Origin: an uncultured Hyphomicrobiales bacterium
GTDB lineage: Bacteria; Pseudomonadota; Alphaproteobacteria; Rhizobiales; Devosiaceae
Length of the DNA stretch: 64,000 nt
Reading direction: 5' to 3'
Assembly (NCBI GenBank): GCA_903828145.1
Contig: CAIKKY010000015.1
Coordinates: 1-64,000, forward strand
The notes under the pieces are model-generated. The model did not search any database. It was not told the origin of the DNA and saw only the letters and a program-made list of their open reading frames with translations. The stretch's first letter is position 1. Every line of letters begins with the position of its first letter. Shown piece after piece: positions 19,253 through 28,969 of the stretch. The position numbers and the translations under genes were made by a program.

Positions 19253-20512
19253 CTAGCGGAACCGCCGCGCGGCATCGAGGGACAGGCCGAGGCCGACGCT
19301 GCCAAAGGCATCGGTTTCAACCGGCTTTGCCTCTGGCAAAAGGCCGCGCAGCCCTGCGGTAATGGCGGGGACACGCGTCGATCCGCCAGTGAGAATCAGG
19401 GTGTCGATGGCGCTGCGCGCAACCCCGGCGGCGCGGAGCGCGCGCTCGATGGCGTCGGTGATCCCGGCGGATGCGCCGGCGATGGTGCGGCTGAATTCGG
19501 CGCGCGTCATCGGCGTATCAAGCGCTACGTCGCGGGTGCGGAACTGGAATTCGGTCGCGTCGGCCTCGCTGAGGGCGATCTTGCTGTCCTCGACCCGGCC
19601 GGCCAGCCGGTGGCCCTGCCGGTCTTCGACCAGGGCGAGCATTTTGGCGGCAAGGTCGGGCCATTGTGCCTCCTTTACCGTCGAGCGCAGCTCGGCAATG
19701 GTTTTGGCAGTGTAGAGCCGGTTGATGCGGTGCCAGGTGGCCAGATCGTAATAGGGCCCGGAGGGCAGGGGGCGTTTGCCGTCGGCGGTTTCGGTACCAT
19801 AGCCCAAAAGTGGCATGACCTTGCGCAAGGAGAGCAGGCGATCCAGATCGGTGCCGCCAATATGGACGCCGGTGGTGGCCAGGATATCGGCTTTGCGGTC
19901 GATGGCGCGGGCGCGTTCGGGCGAAACGCGGATGACGGTAAAGTCTGAGGTGCCGCCGCCAATATCGGCAACGAGCGCGAGTTCTTCGGCGCTGACCTGC
20001 TGTTCATAATCGAGCGCGGCCGCAATCGGTTCGAACTGGAATTCGACATGGCGATAGCCGGTGGCGCGCACGGCGGCTTCGAGCTGGCTCTGTGCCAGCG
20101 CGTCGGCGGCGTCGTCGTCATCGACAAACCGCACCGGGCGGCCGCAGACGATCTGGGTGATCGGCACACCGAGTTTCGTTTCGGCGCGGGCTTTGATCTC
20201 GGCGATGAAGAGCCCGAGAATGTCGGCAAAGGGCAGGACGCGGCGCTTGATGCGGGTCGAATCGGCAAACAGGGCGGTGCCCAGCACCGATTTTATCGAG
20301 CGCATCAGGCGGCCATCAGCGCCGCCGACATAATCGTTGATCGCCCGGCGGCCAAACAGCATCGTGTCGTCTTCAAACGAAAAGAAGATCGCCGAGGGAA
20401 TTGTAGGCTTGCCATCCTCAAGCGGCACGAGGCGCGCCGGTGTCGTGCCATCGGTCACGGCGAGGGTGGAGTTCGAGGTGCCGAAATCGAGGCCACAATG
20501 GTGTCGCGTCAC
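19253..20512 (-). CDS. yegD: Hsp70 family protein, YegD-like
   Basis: HCGLDFGTSNSTLAV, VADIGGGTSDFTVIRV, LTGGSTRVPAI; GTG start at 20512 likely. Confidence 0.85.
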   Translation of the reverse strand: MTRHHCGLDFGTSNSTLAVTDGTTPARLVPLEDGKPTIPSAIFFSFEDDTMLFGRRAINDYVGGADGRLMRSIKSVLGTALFADSTRIKRRVLPFADILGLFIAEIKARAETKLGVPITQIVCGRPVRFVDDDDAADALAQSQLEAAVRATGYRHVEFQFEPIAAALDYEQQVSAEELALVADIGGGTSDFTVIRVSPERARAIDRKADILATTGVHIGGTDLDRLLSLRKVMPLLGYGTETADGKRPLPSGPYYDLATWHRINRLYTAKTIAELRSTVKEAQWPDLAAKMLALVEDRQGHRLAGRVEDSKIALSEADATEFQFRTRDVALDTPMTRAEFSRTIAGASAGITDAIERALRAAGVARSAIDTLILTGGSTRVPAITAGLRGLLPEAKPVETDAFGSVGLGLSLDAARRFR

Positions 20513-20645
20513 TGGCAGTCTCTTTTCGGCTCGGTCGGGCGGCGTGGTTTCGCAGCCGGACGGGCTGGTTAGAGGCAGCCGGGCTCGGGCGCAACCCTTC
20601 GTGGGGGCACAGAGCAATAATTGACGGCAAGGGGGCCCGTTGGGC

Positions 20646-21860
20646 TCAGGCGGCCGTCAGCGCCCCCACGGGGCCCTCAGCGGGGGGCGGTGGGGCAGGG
20701 AACACCAGTGCCAGGGCCGCCGCCGCGAGGCCAATGCTGGCCGATGCAATATAGAGCCAGTGATAGGTGCCGAAAGTATCGTAGAGCCAGCCGCCGCCGA
20801 GCGGGCCGAAGGCCATGCCGAGGCTCGAGGTCAGGGTCATGCCGCCCAGCACCGTGCCCATGACGCGGCTCGGAAAATACGCGCCTGCGAGCACCGAATA
20901 GAGCGGCATGACGCCGCCATAGACTGCGCCGAGGACGAGCGCGAGAAGATAGAAATGGGTGAGTTCGCTCACATAGATATAGCTGAAAATCCCGGCGGCC
21001 TGGAGCGCGAGCCCGCCGATGATGACGCGTCGCGCCCCGAACCGGTCGGACAGCGTGCCGAAAATCAGCCGTCCGAACAGTCCGGCGACTCCTTCGACAC
21101 TGTAGATGGTCGCTGCCCCGAGCGCCGAGGCGCCGCAGATCATGGCGTAGCTGACGGTATGGAAGATCGGGCCCGAATGCGCCGCGCAGCAGAGGAAAAA
21201 TGTGGCGGCAAGGACGATAAAATGTGGGGTCCGCAGGGCAGTGAGCGCGGCTGAGCCCGGTTGGCGCGCCGGACCCACGGTGTCAGCCGCCAGAGGCGCA
21301 GGCGCGCGGCGGAGCAGGAGGCTCGCCGGGATCAGCAGCACGAGGGCCGCAAGGGCGATCCACAGCATGGTGCTGCGCCATCCGGCGGCGTCAATCAGCA
21401 AGGAAGCGACCGGCGTGATGACCATGGGTGCGATGCCGCCGCCCACCGAGACCAGCGAAACGGCGAGGCCGCGATTCTTGTCGAACCAACTGAGCGTGGC
21501 CGAGATGATCGGCGCGAAGAAAGCGCCGCCTGACCCACCGACGAGGGCGCCATAGGCACATTGAAACACCCACAGGTCGCGCGCCTGACTGGCGAGGATC
21601 AGACCGGCGACGAGCAGACCTGAGGCGATCAACACCACCGGCCGGGCCCCGATCCGGTCGCTGAGCGCGCCCCAGCCGAACCCGGCAATGCCCATGGCGA
21701 CAAAGCCGATGGTCATGGCGGCGGAGATACCGGCCCGGCTCCAACCGGTGTCGGTTGCGATGGGTTGCAGGTAAACGGGCAGGGCAAATATCGCGCCCAT
21801 GGCCACGCAGGTAATGACCGCCCCGGCGGCGACGAGCACCCAGCCATAATGCCTGTTCAT
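20646..21860 (-). CDS. MFS transporter
   Basis: About 12 TM segments; ATG at 21860 (MNRHYGWVLVAAGAVI). Confidence 0.88.
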   Translation of the reverse strand: MNRHYGWVLVAAGAVITCVAMGAIFALPVYLQPIATDTGWSRAGISAAMTIGFVAMGIAGFGWGALSDRIGARPVVLIASGLLVAGLILASQARDLWVFQCAYGALVGGSGGAFFAPIISATLSWFDKNRGLAVSLVSVGGGIAPMVITPVASLLIDAAGWRSTMLWIALAALVLLIPASLLLRRAPAPLAADTVGPARQPGSAALTALRTPHFIVLAATFFLCCAAHSGPIFHTVSYAMICGASALGAATIYSVEGVAGLFGRLIFGTLSDRFGARRVIIGGLALQAAGIFSYIYVSELTHFYLLALVLGAVYGGVMPLYSVLAGAYFPSRVMGTVLGGMTLTSSLGMAFGPLGGGWLYDTFGTYHWLYIASASIGLAAAALALVFPAPPPPAEGPVGALTAA

Positions 21861-22049
21861 CGTCCTCACCTGCCTCATGTGCCCGCGGCTCTCGATAGAA
21901 GCATAATGGGCGTATCGGAAAACACCAGACCACGCTGGTTGTGCCGGTATTGCCTTAACGTCAGCGGTCGGCGCGGGTTTCCGACGCGACGCGGGCGGTA
22001 TATGACCGCTCATCCGGCCGGGCCGGTGACGGGTCGATCAGGGTCAGCC

Positions 22050-22817
22050 ATGCCGCAGTTTTCATCGGACGGAATTGCCATCAGCTATGCCGTGTATGGC
22101 GCAGGGCCGCCGGTGCTCCTGATCCACGGCTTTGCCTCCTCGGGGCGGATCAACTGGGTGGATACGGGCTGGGTCGATACGCTCACCGCTGCGGGATACC
22201 AGGCGATCACGCTCGATAACCGTGGGCATGGCGAGAGCCGCAAGCTTTATGATCCGCAGCTGTATTTCGCCCATGAAATGGCCGAGGACGCGCGGCGGCT
22301 GCTCGATCACCTCGGCATCGACCGGGCGGCGGTGCTTGGCTATTCGATGGGGGCGCGCCTTGCGGCGTTTTTCGCGCTCAACCATCCGGATCGGGTTGCG
22401 GCGGCAGTTTTTGGGGGCATGGGCCTGAACCTCATCGCCGGACTTGATGATTCAGAGGCCATCATCGCAGCGCTTCAGGCCGAACGGATCGAGACGATCA
22501 CCTCGGCGGTGGGGTTGATGTTCCGCCGCTTTGCCGAGCAGACCGGGTCGGACCGGGCGGCGCTTGCGGCCTGCATGATCCATTCGCGCGAGCCGATGGC
22601 TGAGGCCGATGTCCGGCGGATTGCCGTGCCTGTGCTGGTGGCGGTGGGCAGTGCCGATGGCATGGCCGGCGCGCCGGAGCCGCTGGTGGCGCTCCTGCCT
22701 GCGGCTGAGGGCTTTGTGATCGATGGCCGCGACCATATGAAGGGGACCGGTGACCGGAGCTTCAAGGCGCGCACGCTCGATTTTCTCGCCCGTCAACCGG
22801 CATGGTCGCGGCTTTAG
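22050..22817 (+). CDS. alpha/beta fold hydrolase
   Basis: PVLLIHGFASS, DNRGHGES, LGYSMGARLA nucleophile elbow, catalytic His in DGRDHMKG. Confidence 0.88.
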   Translation: MPQFSSDGIAISYAVYGAGPPVLLIHGFASSGRINWVDTGWVDTLTAAGYQAITLDNRGHGESRKLYDPQLYFAHEMAEDARRLLDHLGIDRAAVLGYSMGARLAAFFALNHPDRVAAAVFGGMGLNLIAGLDDSEAIIAALQAERIETITSAVGLMFRRFAEQTGSDRAALAACMIHSREPMAEADVRRIAVPVLVAVGSADGMAGAPEPLVALLPAAEGFVIDGRDHMKGTGDRSFKARTLDFLARQPAWSRL

Positions 22818-22885
22818 CCCGCCAAGGGGCTTGGTACGCGGCGCCAAAACGCCTATATCGGCGCTTCACGATCAAGGGGCCAAGA

Positions 22886-23710
22886 ATGAGCTCGACACAG
22901 CCGATAGCCAGCCCCGCCGCCTTCGACCCCGTTTGGGAAGCCGTCCTGGCGGGTGCCAAGCAGGTGGCGCAGCGCGAACCGGCGCTCGGCAATCTGATCT
23001 ATTCCAATGTCCTCAACCACGACAGCTTTGAAGAAGCGCTGGCACACCGGCTGGCCGAGCGCCTCGACCATGCCGATGTCTCGGCGGATCTGATCCGGCA
23101 GGCGTTCAAGGACGCCCTGGAGATGCGGCCGGCCATTGGGCTCGACGCGCGGGCCGATCTCGCGGCAACGCTCGAGCGCGACCCCGCGCTGCACAAGGCC
23201 GTCGATGGATTTCTCTATTTCAAGGGCTATCACGCCATTCAGACGCACCGCTTTGCCCATGCGCTGTGGGCGGGCGGGCGCAAGGATTTTGCACTCTATC
23301 TGCAAAGCCGCTCGTCGGCCGTGTTCCAGGTGGACATCAACCCGGCAGCGCGGATCGGTCGGGGCATCATGCTCGACCATGCCACGGGCTTTGTCGTGGG
23401 CGAGACGGCAGTGATTGGCGACAATGTGTCGATCCTGCAGGGGGTGACGCTGGGCGGTACCGGCAAATCCGACGAAGACCGGCACCCCAAAATCAGCGAC
23501 GGCGTGCTTATCGGCGCCGGGGCCATTGTGCTGGGCAATATCCGGGTGGGCGAGTGCGCCCGCATTGCCGCAGGGGCCGTGGTGGTCAAGGACGTGCCGC
23601 CGCGCGTGACCGTGGCCGGTGTACCGGCGCGTATCATTGGCGAGGCCGGCACGGCGCATCCGTCGACCGTGATGGACCACGTGGCTGCTGTCAGCGACAT
23701 AAGCGGCTGA
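22886..23710 (+). CDS. cysE: serine O-acetyltransferase
   Basis: Left-handed beta-helix hexapeptides, FQVDINPAARIGRGIMLDHATG, GVTLGGTGK. Confidence 0.93.
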   Translation: MSSTQPIASPAAFDPVWEAVLAGAKQVAQREPALGNLIYSNVLNHDSFEEALAHRLAERLDHADVSADLIRQAFKDALEMRPAIGLDARADLAATLERDPALHKAVDGFLYFKGYHAIQTHRFAHALWAGGRKDFALYLQSRSSAVFQVDINPAARIGRGIMLDHATGFVVGETAVIGDNVSILQGVTLGGTGKSDEDRHPKISDGVLIGAGAIVLGNIRVGECARIAAGAVVVKDVPPRVTVAGVPARIIGEAGTAHPSTVMDHVAAVSDISG

Positions 23711-23816
23711 AGCGCCGTAATTCGGCCAAAGGGACGGGGAAAAAGCCGGGGCGGGATTGCCGCGGCGCCCGATCTTCCTATTGTGGCGGCCTTAACGAGA
23801 CTGGAGTCTGTGGCGC

Positions 23817-24035
23817 ATGAACCACCCCGAAATCCTGAAGCTTCAAAAGTTTTTGCAGCAGAAGTTCAATAACCGCTCGATCGATGTGCGTCCGCGCAAC
23901 AAGCAGAACGACAGCGTGGAAGTGTTTATCGGCGAGGAGTTCATCGGGCTCATCTATGTCGACGATGAAGACGGCGACCGCTCGTATAATTTCCAGATGG
24001 CGATCCTCGACGTCGATCTCGAAGAGATCAACTGA
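23817..24035 (+). CDS. DUF3126 family protein
   Basis: KLQKFLQQKFNNRSIDVRPRNKQNDSVEVFIGEEFIGLIYVDDEDGDRSYNFQMAIL. Confidence 0.85.
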   Translation: MNHPEILKLQKFLQQKFNNRSIDVRPRNKQNDSVEVFIGEEFIGLIYVDDEDGDRSYNFQMAILDVDLEEIN

Positions 24036-24108
24036 CGCCTTAACCATGACGTAAGGCGACAGGAGCCAAGTCCCGGTCGCTGCGCTATGGCTAACAAACG
24101 GTTAAAGC

Positions 24109-24131
24109 AAAGCCCGCTTTTGCGGGCTTTC
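24109..24131 (+). terminator. rho-independent terminator
   Basis: 9-bp stem AAAGCCCGC-TTTT-GCGGGCTTT. Confidence 0.7.
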
Positions 24132-24145
24132 GTTTGGGGGGCAGG

Positions 24146-24463
24146 ATGCGGGAGCTGGTGCTGGCCGCGTTTTTCGTGGGCTTCGGCATGGCGTCGGCGG
24201 CAACGCTGACGCATCTGGTGCAAGCGGTCAGCGGGCAAACGCTCGGGTTCGGTCTGGGCCGCGGCGGCGTTGTGCGCCGCCTCTCCAGCCTCATGGTCAC
24301 CGCCATCTGCGGGCCCTATGTGCTGCTGCAGGTGGGTCGGCTGGCTGAGCGCGAGGGCCAGTTGAGCGTCGGTCCGGCGCTGGTTTTGGCCCTTGTGGCC
24401 TTTGGCTGGGCCTTCATTTCGGGGCTGATGCTGCTCGCTGCCCTCATCAATGTCGGGCTTTAG
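24146..24463 (+). CDS. small membrane protein, DUF6949-like
   Basis: MRELVLAAFFVGFGMASAATLTHL...; 3 predicted TMs. Confidence 0.55.
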   Translation: MRELVLAAFFVGFGMASAATLTHLVQAVSGQTLGFGLGRGGVVRRLSSLMVTAICGPYVLLQVGRLAEREGQLSVGPALVLALVAFGWAFISGLMLLAALINVGL

Positions 24464-25083
24464 TTGGTGCTGAGCATATTGCGGTTATCAATGAGCCGCA
24501 CCCAGAGGCCGGGGTTCAGTTCGGACTGCCGCTTCAGATAGCGATAGGGCGTCTCGGTCCACAGCCGGACCCGGGGGTCCTGGTTGTCGAGCACCAGATC
24601 GCCGCGATCAGTGCGCACCATCAAAATGGCGTGGCCTTCACCCCGCTGATCGCGCGCTACGGTCATAAGCAGCACCGAAGGGCTGAAGCCCAAAGCGATG
24701 AGTTCGCGGCGCTTTTCGAGCGCGATATCCTCGCAATCGCCTGCGGTGGCCGGATAGGTCCAGAATTCCGCCACATGATAGAGCCGCTGGTCGGTGATGG
24801 GCACAATTCGCCGGTTGACGGCGGTATTGACCGCCTCGATCGTGACATAGGTGCCGGCATCGAGCCGGATCGGTCCCGAGTGCCCGCCGGGGCGGCAGTC
24901 GGCCTCGTGACGGGCACAGAACGCCCCTGCGCCAACCGGAATGCTGGTCTGCGGCCCTTCGGGCACAAAGGCCGTCCGCCCGAGATCGGGCGCAGCGGCG
25001 CGGGAGGGGATAACAAGCACGAGCAGCATCAGACCGAAGACAATGGTCAGGGTAACGCTGTTGGCAAAAACGGCGCGGGACAT
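24460..25083 (-). CDS. bacterial transglutaminase-like cysteine proteinase (BTLCP)
   Basis: Signal peptide, AVNRRI...GDCEDIALEKRRELIALG, GEGHAILMVRTDRGDLVLDN. Confidence 0.85.
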   Translation of the reverse strand: MSRAVFANSVTLTIVFGLMLLVLVIPSRAAAPDLGRTAFVPEGPQTSIPVGAGAFCARHEADCRPGGHSGPIRLDAGTYVTIEAVNTAVNRRIVPITDQRLYHVAEFWTYPATAGDCEDIALEKRRELIALGFSPSVLLMTVARDQRGEGHAILMVRTDRGDLVLDNQDPRVRLWTETPYRYLKRQSELNPGLWVRLIDNRNMLSTN

Positions 25084-25200
25084 GGGATAACCTCAACTGT
25101 GAGGTTGATCCTGCCCGCTCGGCCTTGCGGGGTCTGAAAACTGGATGACGTGTTTTGAGGCGAATTACCGCCTGCGCAGCAAGAGCCGGTTAACCAAGGC

Positions 25201-25842
25201 TCAGACGGGCCGCAGCGCCGCCTCAATCGTGGCGAGACCCTGCGGCTGAGCGCTCGGTACGCCGTCGCTCGCGGCGAGGAATTCGAGCCCGATTCCCTCG
25301 CTGAAATGGCGGACGACCCGGGCGCGGATGCGGCCCACCGAGGCCAGCGTGCCAATCGCCGGACGCACCTTGATTTCAACACCGGCGCCCGAGAGTGAAA
25401 TATCGATGATCCGGCACGGATAGGCCCGGCCGTCATCGAGCTTCAGTTCAGTAAAGCGGGTGGTGGGAACAACACGCTCGTGGCGGCGGTCTTCGGGCAG
25501 CGCCAGCGCGTCTTTATTGGCCAGCCAGGTGAGCTGGGCGGCGAGCTTGTCGCGCTTACGCGGGCTCATGTCGAGATCGAGAAGGAAGCCGCGCACGCCG
25601 CGTTCGCCAATCGACCCCTCGATGCGGCCAAGCTGATCGAGATAGGCGATAACGCGCGCCCCGGCCACGCCCGTCTCAGGGCCTTCGACCCAGCAGTCGC
25701 CGGGCGACATGCTGGTTATGGTGCAGGGATATTCGCGCTGGTCGGGCAGCATATAGCGCCCGTTGACGGTGACAGTGACCCGCTGAAACCGCGGCAGATC
25801 GGCGGCACGCGGCCTCATGGAACGGACGCTTGTCTCAAGCAT
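25201..25842 (-). CDS. PilZ domain protein (tandem)
   Basis: RRHERVVPTTRFTELKLDDGRAYPCRIIDISLSGAGVEI; N-terminal degenerate copy. Confidence 0.8.
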   Translation of the reverse strand: MLETSVRSMRPRAADLPRFQRVTVTVNGRYMLPDQREYPCTITSMSPGDCWVEGPETGVAGARVIAYLDQLGRIEGSIGERGVRGFLLDLDMSPRKRDKLAAQLTWLANKDALALPEDRRHERVVPTTRFTELKLDDGRAYPCRIIDISLSGAGVEIKVRPAIGTLASVGRIRARVVRHFSEGIGLEFLAASDGVPSAQPQGLATIEAALRPV

Positions 25843-25929
25843 GTCGGGGGACCCTGAACTCTGTCCCCTGTCTGATAGCCACCGGCGCTTAAGAAAAAGT
25901 CTACGGATTTATTGGTATTGAAGCCGTGC

Positions 25930-26604
25930 TCAGTTTCGTCCGCCGTCGATGACGGCAAGATGCGCATAGCGGCGCGCAGCGCGGCCATGAAACTGGCTGG
26001 CAATGGGCGCCTCCACGATGGCCGCTTGCCGTTCGGCCCGGGGCTGGGGGGCCTGATCGCGGCCACCATTGGCCGCAACACGCAGGCCGCCGAGATCGGA
26101 CGCGCCGGTCTCGTCGGGCCAGATCAGCCTGAGCCCGGTAATGCGCTGTTCGATCACCGGCTGCACGCCGAACCAGTAGGGTTCCTCGATGGCCGTCATG
26201 GCGCCCAGAATGCGGGCGTCGGCGCTGCCATTGTGCCTGAGCGGCAGGAGAATGGTTTCGATCGAGACGCGGGTGCCGACGGCGGTGGTGCCCTGAAACG
26301 TAACGAGCGCCACGGCATTATCTTCGGTTACGGCGCGGATGAGCGTATCGATGGCGTCGCGGTCGCGCTGGTGCCAGAGCCGCGAAAACGAGCGGTCTTT
26401 CAGTTCGCGCGCATAGGCAGAGCACAGGTGCGAGCCGGCAAGCCGGAAGTCATATTCACCATCGGAGTTAAGCTGCAGAATGAAAGCGTTCCCGAGCGCA
26501 GTGCGGATGGAGGTGGGATCAATCTCGCGGCGACCCGGGGCCGTACGCGCGCCCCGCAGGCGGTTCCAATAGTCGAAAAGTTCCCGGGTGCTGGGCTTTT
26601 GCAT
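25930..26604 (-). CDS. PAS domain-containing protein (PF07310-type)
   Basis: YWNRLRGARTAPGRREIDPTSIRTALGNAFILQLNSDGEYDFRLAGSHLC. Confidence 0.8.
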   Translation of the reverse strand: MQKPSTRELFDYWNRLRGARTAPGRREIDPTSIRTALGNAFILQLNSDGEYDFRLAGSHLCSAYARELKDRSFSRLWHQRDRDAIDTLIRAVTEDNAVALVTFQGTTAVGTRVSIETILLPLRHNGSADARILGAMTAIEEPYWFGVQPVIEQRITGLRLIWPDETGASDLGGLRVAANGGRDQAPQPRAERQAAIVEAPIASQFHGRAARRYAHLAVIDGGRN

Positions 26605-26808
26605 GGGGCTGGTCTCAAAAAATGCGGTGGGCCCGGGCCGGGCTTGTTTCGAGGCGGACACTCGCAAAAACCGCCACGGAAATCGCCCTTAAACACTTGT
26701 TAGGGTTAATGCGCGTCGGGCCTGTGGATAGGTTTGCCGCTTGCGCTCGTTTTCAAACTGCCGTCACAACTGCCGCAGTAGCAACGAGCGCCCAGAGGGC
26801 CGATCGCC

Positions 26809-27531
26809 ATGAGCACCGAACCTGCCGCGCGCGAGCCGATTTTCAACCTGCCGACGGTCGTGACCGCGCTGATCGGGCTGATGGCGGCCATTCATGTGGC
26901 CGCGACTTTTGCACTCGACGATGCAGGGCGCGAGCAGCTGACCGTGTGGCTCGCGTTCATTCCCTATCGGATTGAAGCGCCGAGCCTGATCCCGGGAGGG
27001 CTCTGGCCGCTCCTGTGGACGCCCATCACCCATGCGTTTTTGCACGGCGGGTGGGAACACCTCGGTCTCAACATGGCCTGGCTCATGATTTTCGGCACGC
27101 CCGTCGCCCGGCGCTATGGGGCCGTGCCCACGCTTTTGCTGTTCATCGCCAGTGCGGTGGCCGGGGCAGGGCTCTTTATGGCGACAAGCCTTGGTCAGGT
27201 GCAGGTACTGGTTGGGGCTTCGGGCGGCATCGCCGGGCTCACCGGGGCGGCGTGCCGGTTCATGTTCCAGCCGGTTTTGATGCGGATCGACCCCGAGACC
27301 GGGCTTCCGGTGCCTGCGGGCCGGGCGACGGCCCCGCTGGCGCTGCTCATTCGGGACCGGCGCGCCATGGCGTTCATTGCGGTTTGGGTGGTGCTCAATG
27401 CGGCGGTGCCGCTTTATGCACTGGTGGCGGGGGGCGGGGTGTCGATTGCCTGGCAGGCCCATATCGGCGGATTTGCCGCCGGTCTTCTGGGCTTGCCGCT
27501 GGTGGAGCGCTGGGCGCGGGCCCAGCGCTGA
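26809..27531 (+). CDS. rhomboid family intramembrane serine protease
   Basis: HAFLHGGWEHLGLNMAWL, VGASGGIAGL (catalytic Ser), QAHIGGFAAGL (catalytic His). Confidence 0.92.
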   Translation: MSTEPAAREPIFNLPTVVTALIGLMAAIHVAATFALDDAGREQLTVWLAFIPYRIEAPSLIPGGLWPLLWTPITHAFLHGGWEHLGLNMAWLMIFGTPVARRYGAVPTLLLFIASAVAGAGLFMATSLGQVQVLVGASGGIAGLTGAACRFMFQPVLMRIDPETGLPVPAGRATAPLALLIRDRRAMAFIAVWVVLNAAVPLYALVAGGGVSIAWQAHIGGFAAGLLGLPLVERWARAQR

Positions 27532-27534
27532 GGC

Positions 27535-28062
27535 TTAGCGGTCGAACGGCACCTTCGCCGTCAGGATTTCGCCCGAGTTGTTGAACTCGACTTCGAATTC
27601 CACCACGATCTGCCCATTGTCGAGGCTGATCTTTGACCCGATGCGCACCATGTTGCCACCGCGATCGGTATCGCGCTCAGCGAGATCGAAAGTGATTCGC
27701 CCCTCGTTGATGCGGCCAACGGCGATGCCGGTGAACCCGGCGTTTGAACTCATGGCGGCTTCGTAATGGCGGGTCGCGTCGTTGAACGCGATTGTGCCCG
27801 ACACCGAGAGGTTCATATCGACGAGCGAACAGCGGCCGGCATAGTTGACCTTGGCCTGGTTGCCCTTGGCTACATTCAGCCGACAGCGGAACGGTTCAGA
27901 TCCGGCGCCGCCCGTGAGCGCGCCCTGACCCTGCCAATTGCCGATATAAGACGACAAAAGATCCAGTTCACGCTGGCCGGCCTGGCTGCCCGTCGGCGCG
28001 ACCATTGCCGCAAGCCCGACCAATGCCACGGCGACGGCCTTCGAAAACGGTGTAAAACTCAT
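27535..28062 (-). CDS. hypothetical secreted protein
   Basis: Signal peptide; ATG at 28062. Confidence 0.65.
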   Translation of the reverse strand: MSFTPFSKAVAVALVGLAAMVAPTGSQAGQRELDLLSSYIGNWQGQGALTGGAGSEPFRCRLNVAKGNQAKVNYAGRCSLVDMNLSVSGTIAFNDATRHYEAAMSSNAGFTGIAVGRINEGRITFDLAERDTDRGGNMVRIGSKISLDNGQIVVEFEVEFNNSGEILTAKVPFDR

Positions 28063-28198
28063 CTTCCTCTTCCCTCTCATTCGGCCGAGACTGCTTATTG
28101 CCAGGCGTTTCGCAAGATGTTTCTGTGTTTGCGCGGCGCGAAATGACGCAAATACGGGTTCTTCCGACCCCGACGTGAGCTTCCGGAGACGTGTATTA

Positions 28199-28969
28199 AT
28201 GACGACTAGTGCCTCAACCTCTGCACCAGTGTTCGGTGCCTTGTCGTCTGATAATTCGTCCAACGGGGGCGAATCCGGGCTGATCGTGGCCCGGCACCTA
28301 GACTACACCGTTCCGGTGGGCAGTCAGAGCCTCAAAATCCTCAATGATGTGTCCCTTGAGGTAAGCCCCGCCGAGGTGCTCGCGATTGTTGGTCCGTCGG
28401 GCAGCGGCAAGACCTCGCTTCTCATGCTTCTTGCGGGACTCGAACGGCCGACCGGGGGCGATATCACGCTGAATGGACAAAGCCTGTCCGGTCTCAGCGA
28501 AGATGGGCTGGCCGAGCTGCGGCGGCAGGCGGTGGGCATTGTGTTCCAGAGCTTCAATCTCGTGCCCTCGGTTTCAGCGCTCGATAATGTGAGCCTTGCG
28601 CTCGAAATCGCGCGGCCAGACCTCAAGCTGTCCGAATGCCGGACGCTCGCGCGGGAAGCGCTGGAGGAAGTTGGACTCGGGCACCGGCTTGAGCACCGCC
28701 CTTCGGCGCTGTCGGGCGGCGAACAGCAGCGTGTGGGCCTGGCGCGGGCCATGGCGGCGCGGCCGAGGCTGCTGCTCGCCGACGAGCCAACCGGTAATCT
28801 CGATCAGGAGACCGGGGCGCGGGTGATTGAGCTGATGTTTTCGCTGGCGCGAAAGCACAAGACGGCCATCATCCTCATTACGCATGACCCGGTGCTCGCC
28901 AAGCGCGCCGACCGCATGCTGACGCTCTCGAAGGGCACGATTCTGCCGCCGGGCACGGGTGCAGCGTGA
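28199..28969 (+). CDS. ABC transporter ATP-binding protein (YbbA/LolD-like)
   Basis: GPSGSGKTSLL, LSGGEQQRVGLARAMAARPRLLLADEPTGNLD. Confidence 0.93.
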   Translation: MTTSASTSAPVFGALSSDNSSNGGESGLIVARHLDYTVPVGSQSLKILNDVSLEVSPAEVLAIVGPSGSGKTSLLMLLAGLERPTGGDITLNGQSLSGLSEDGLAELRRQAVGIVFQSFNLVPSVSALDNVSLALEIARPDLKLSECRTLAREALEEVGLGHRLEHRPSALSGGEQQRVGLARAMAARPRLLLADEPTGNLDQETGARVIELMFSLARKHKTAIILITHDPVLAKRADRMLTLSKGTILPPGTGAA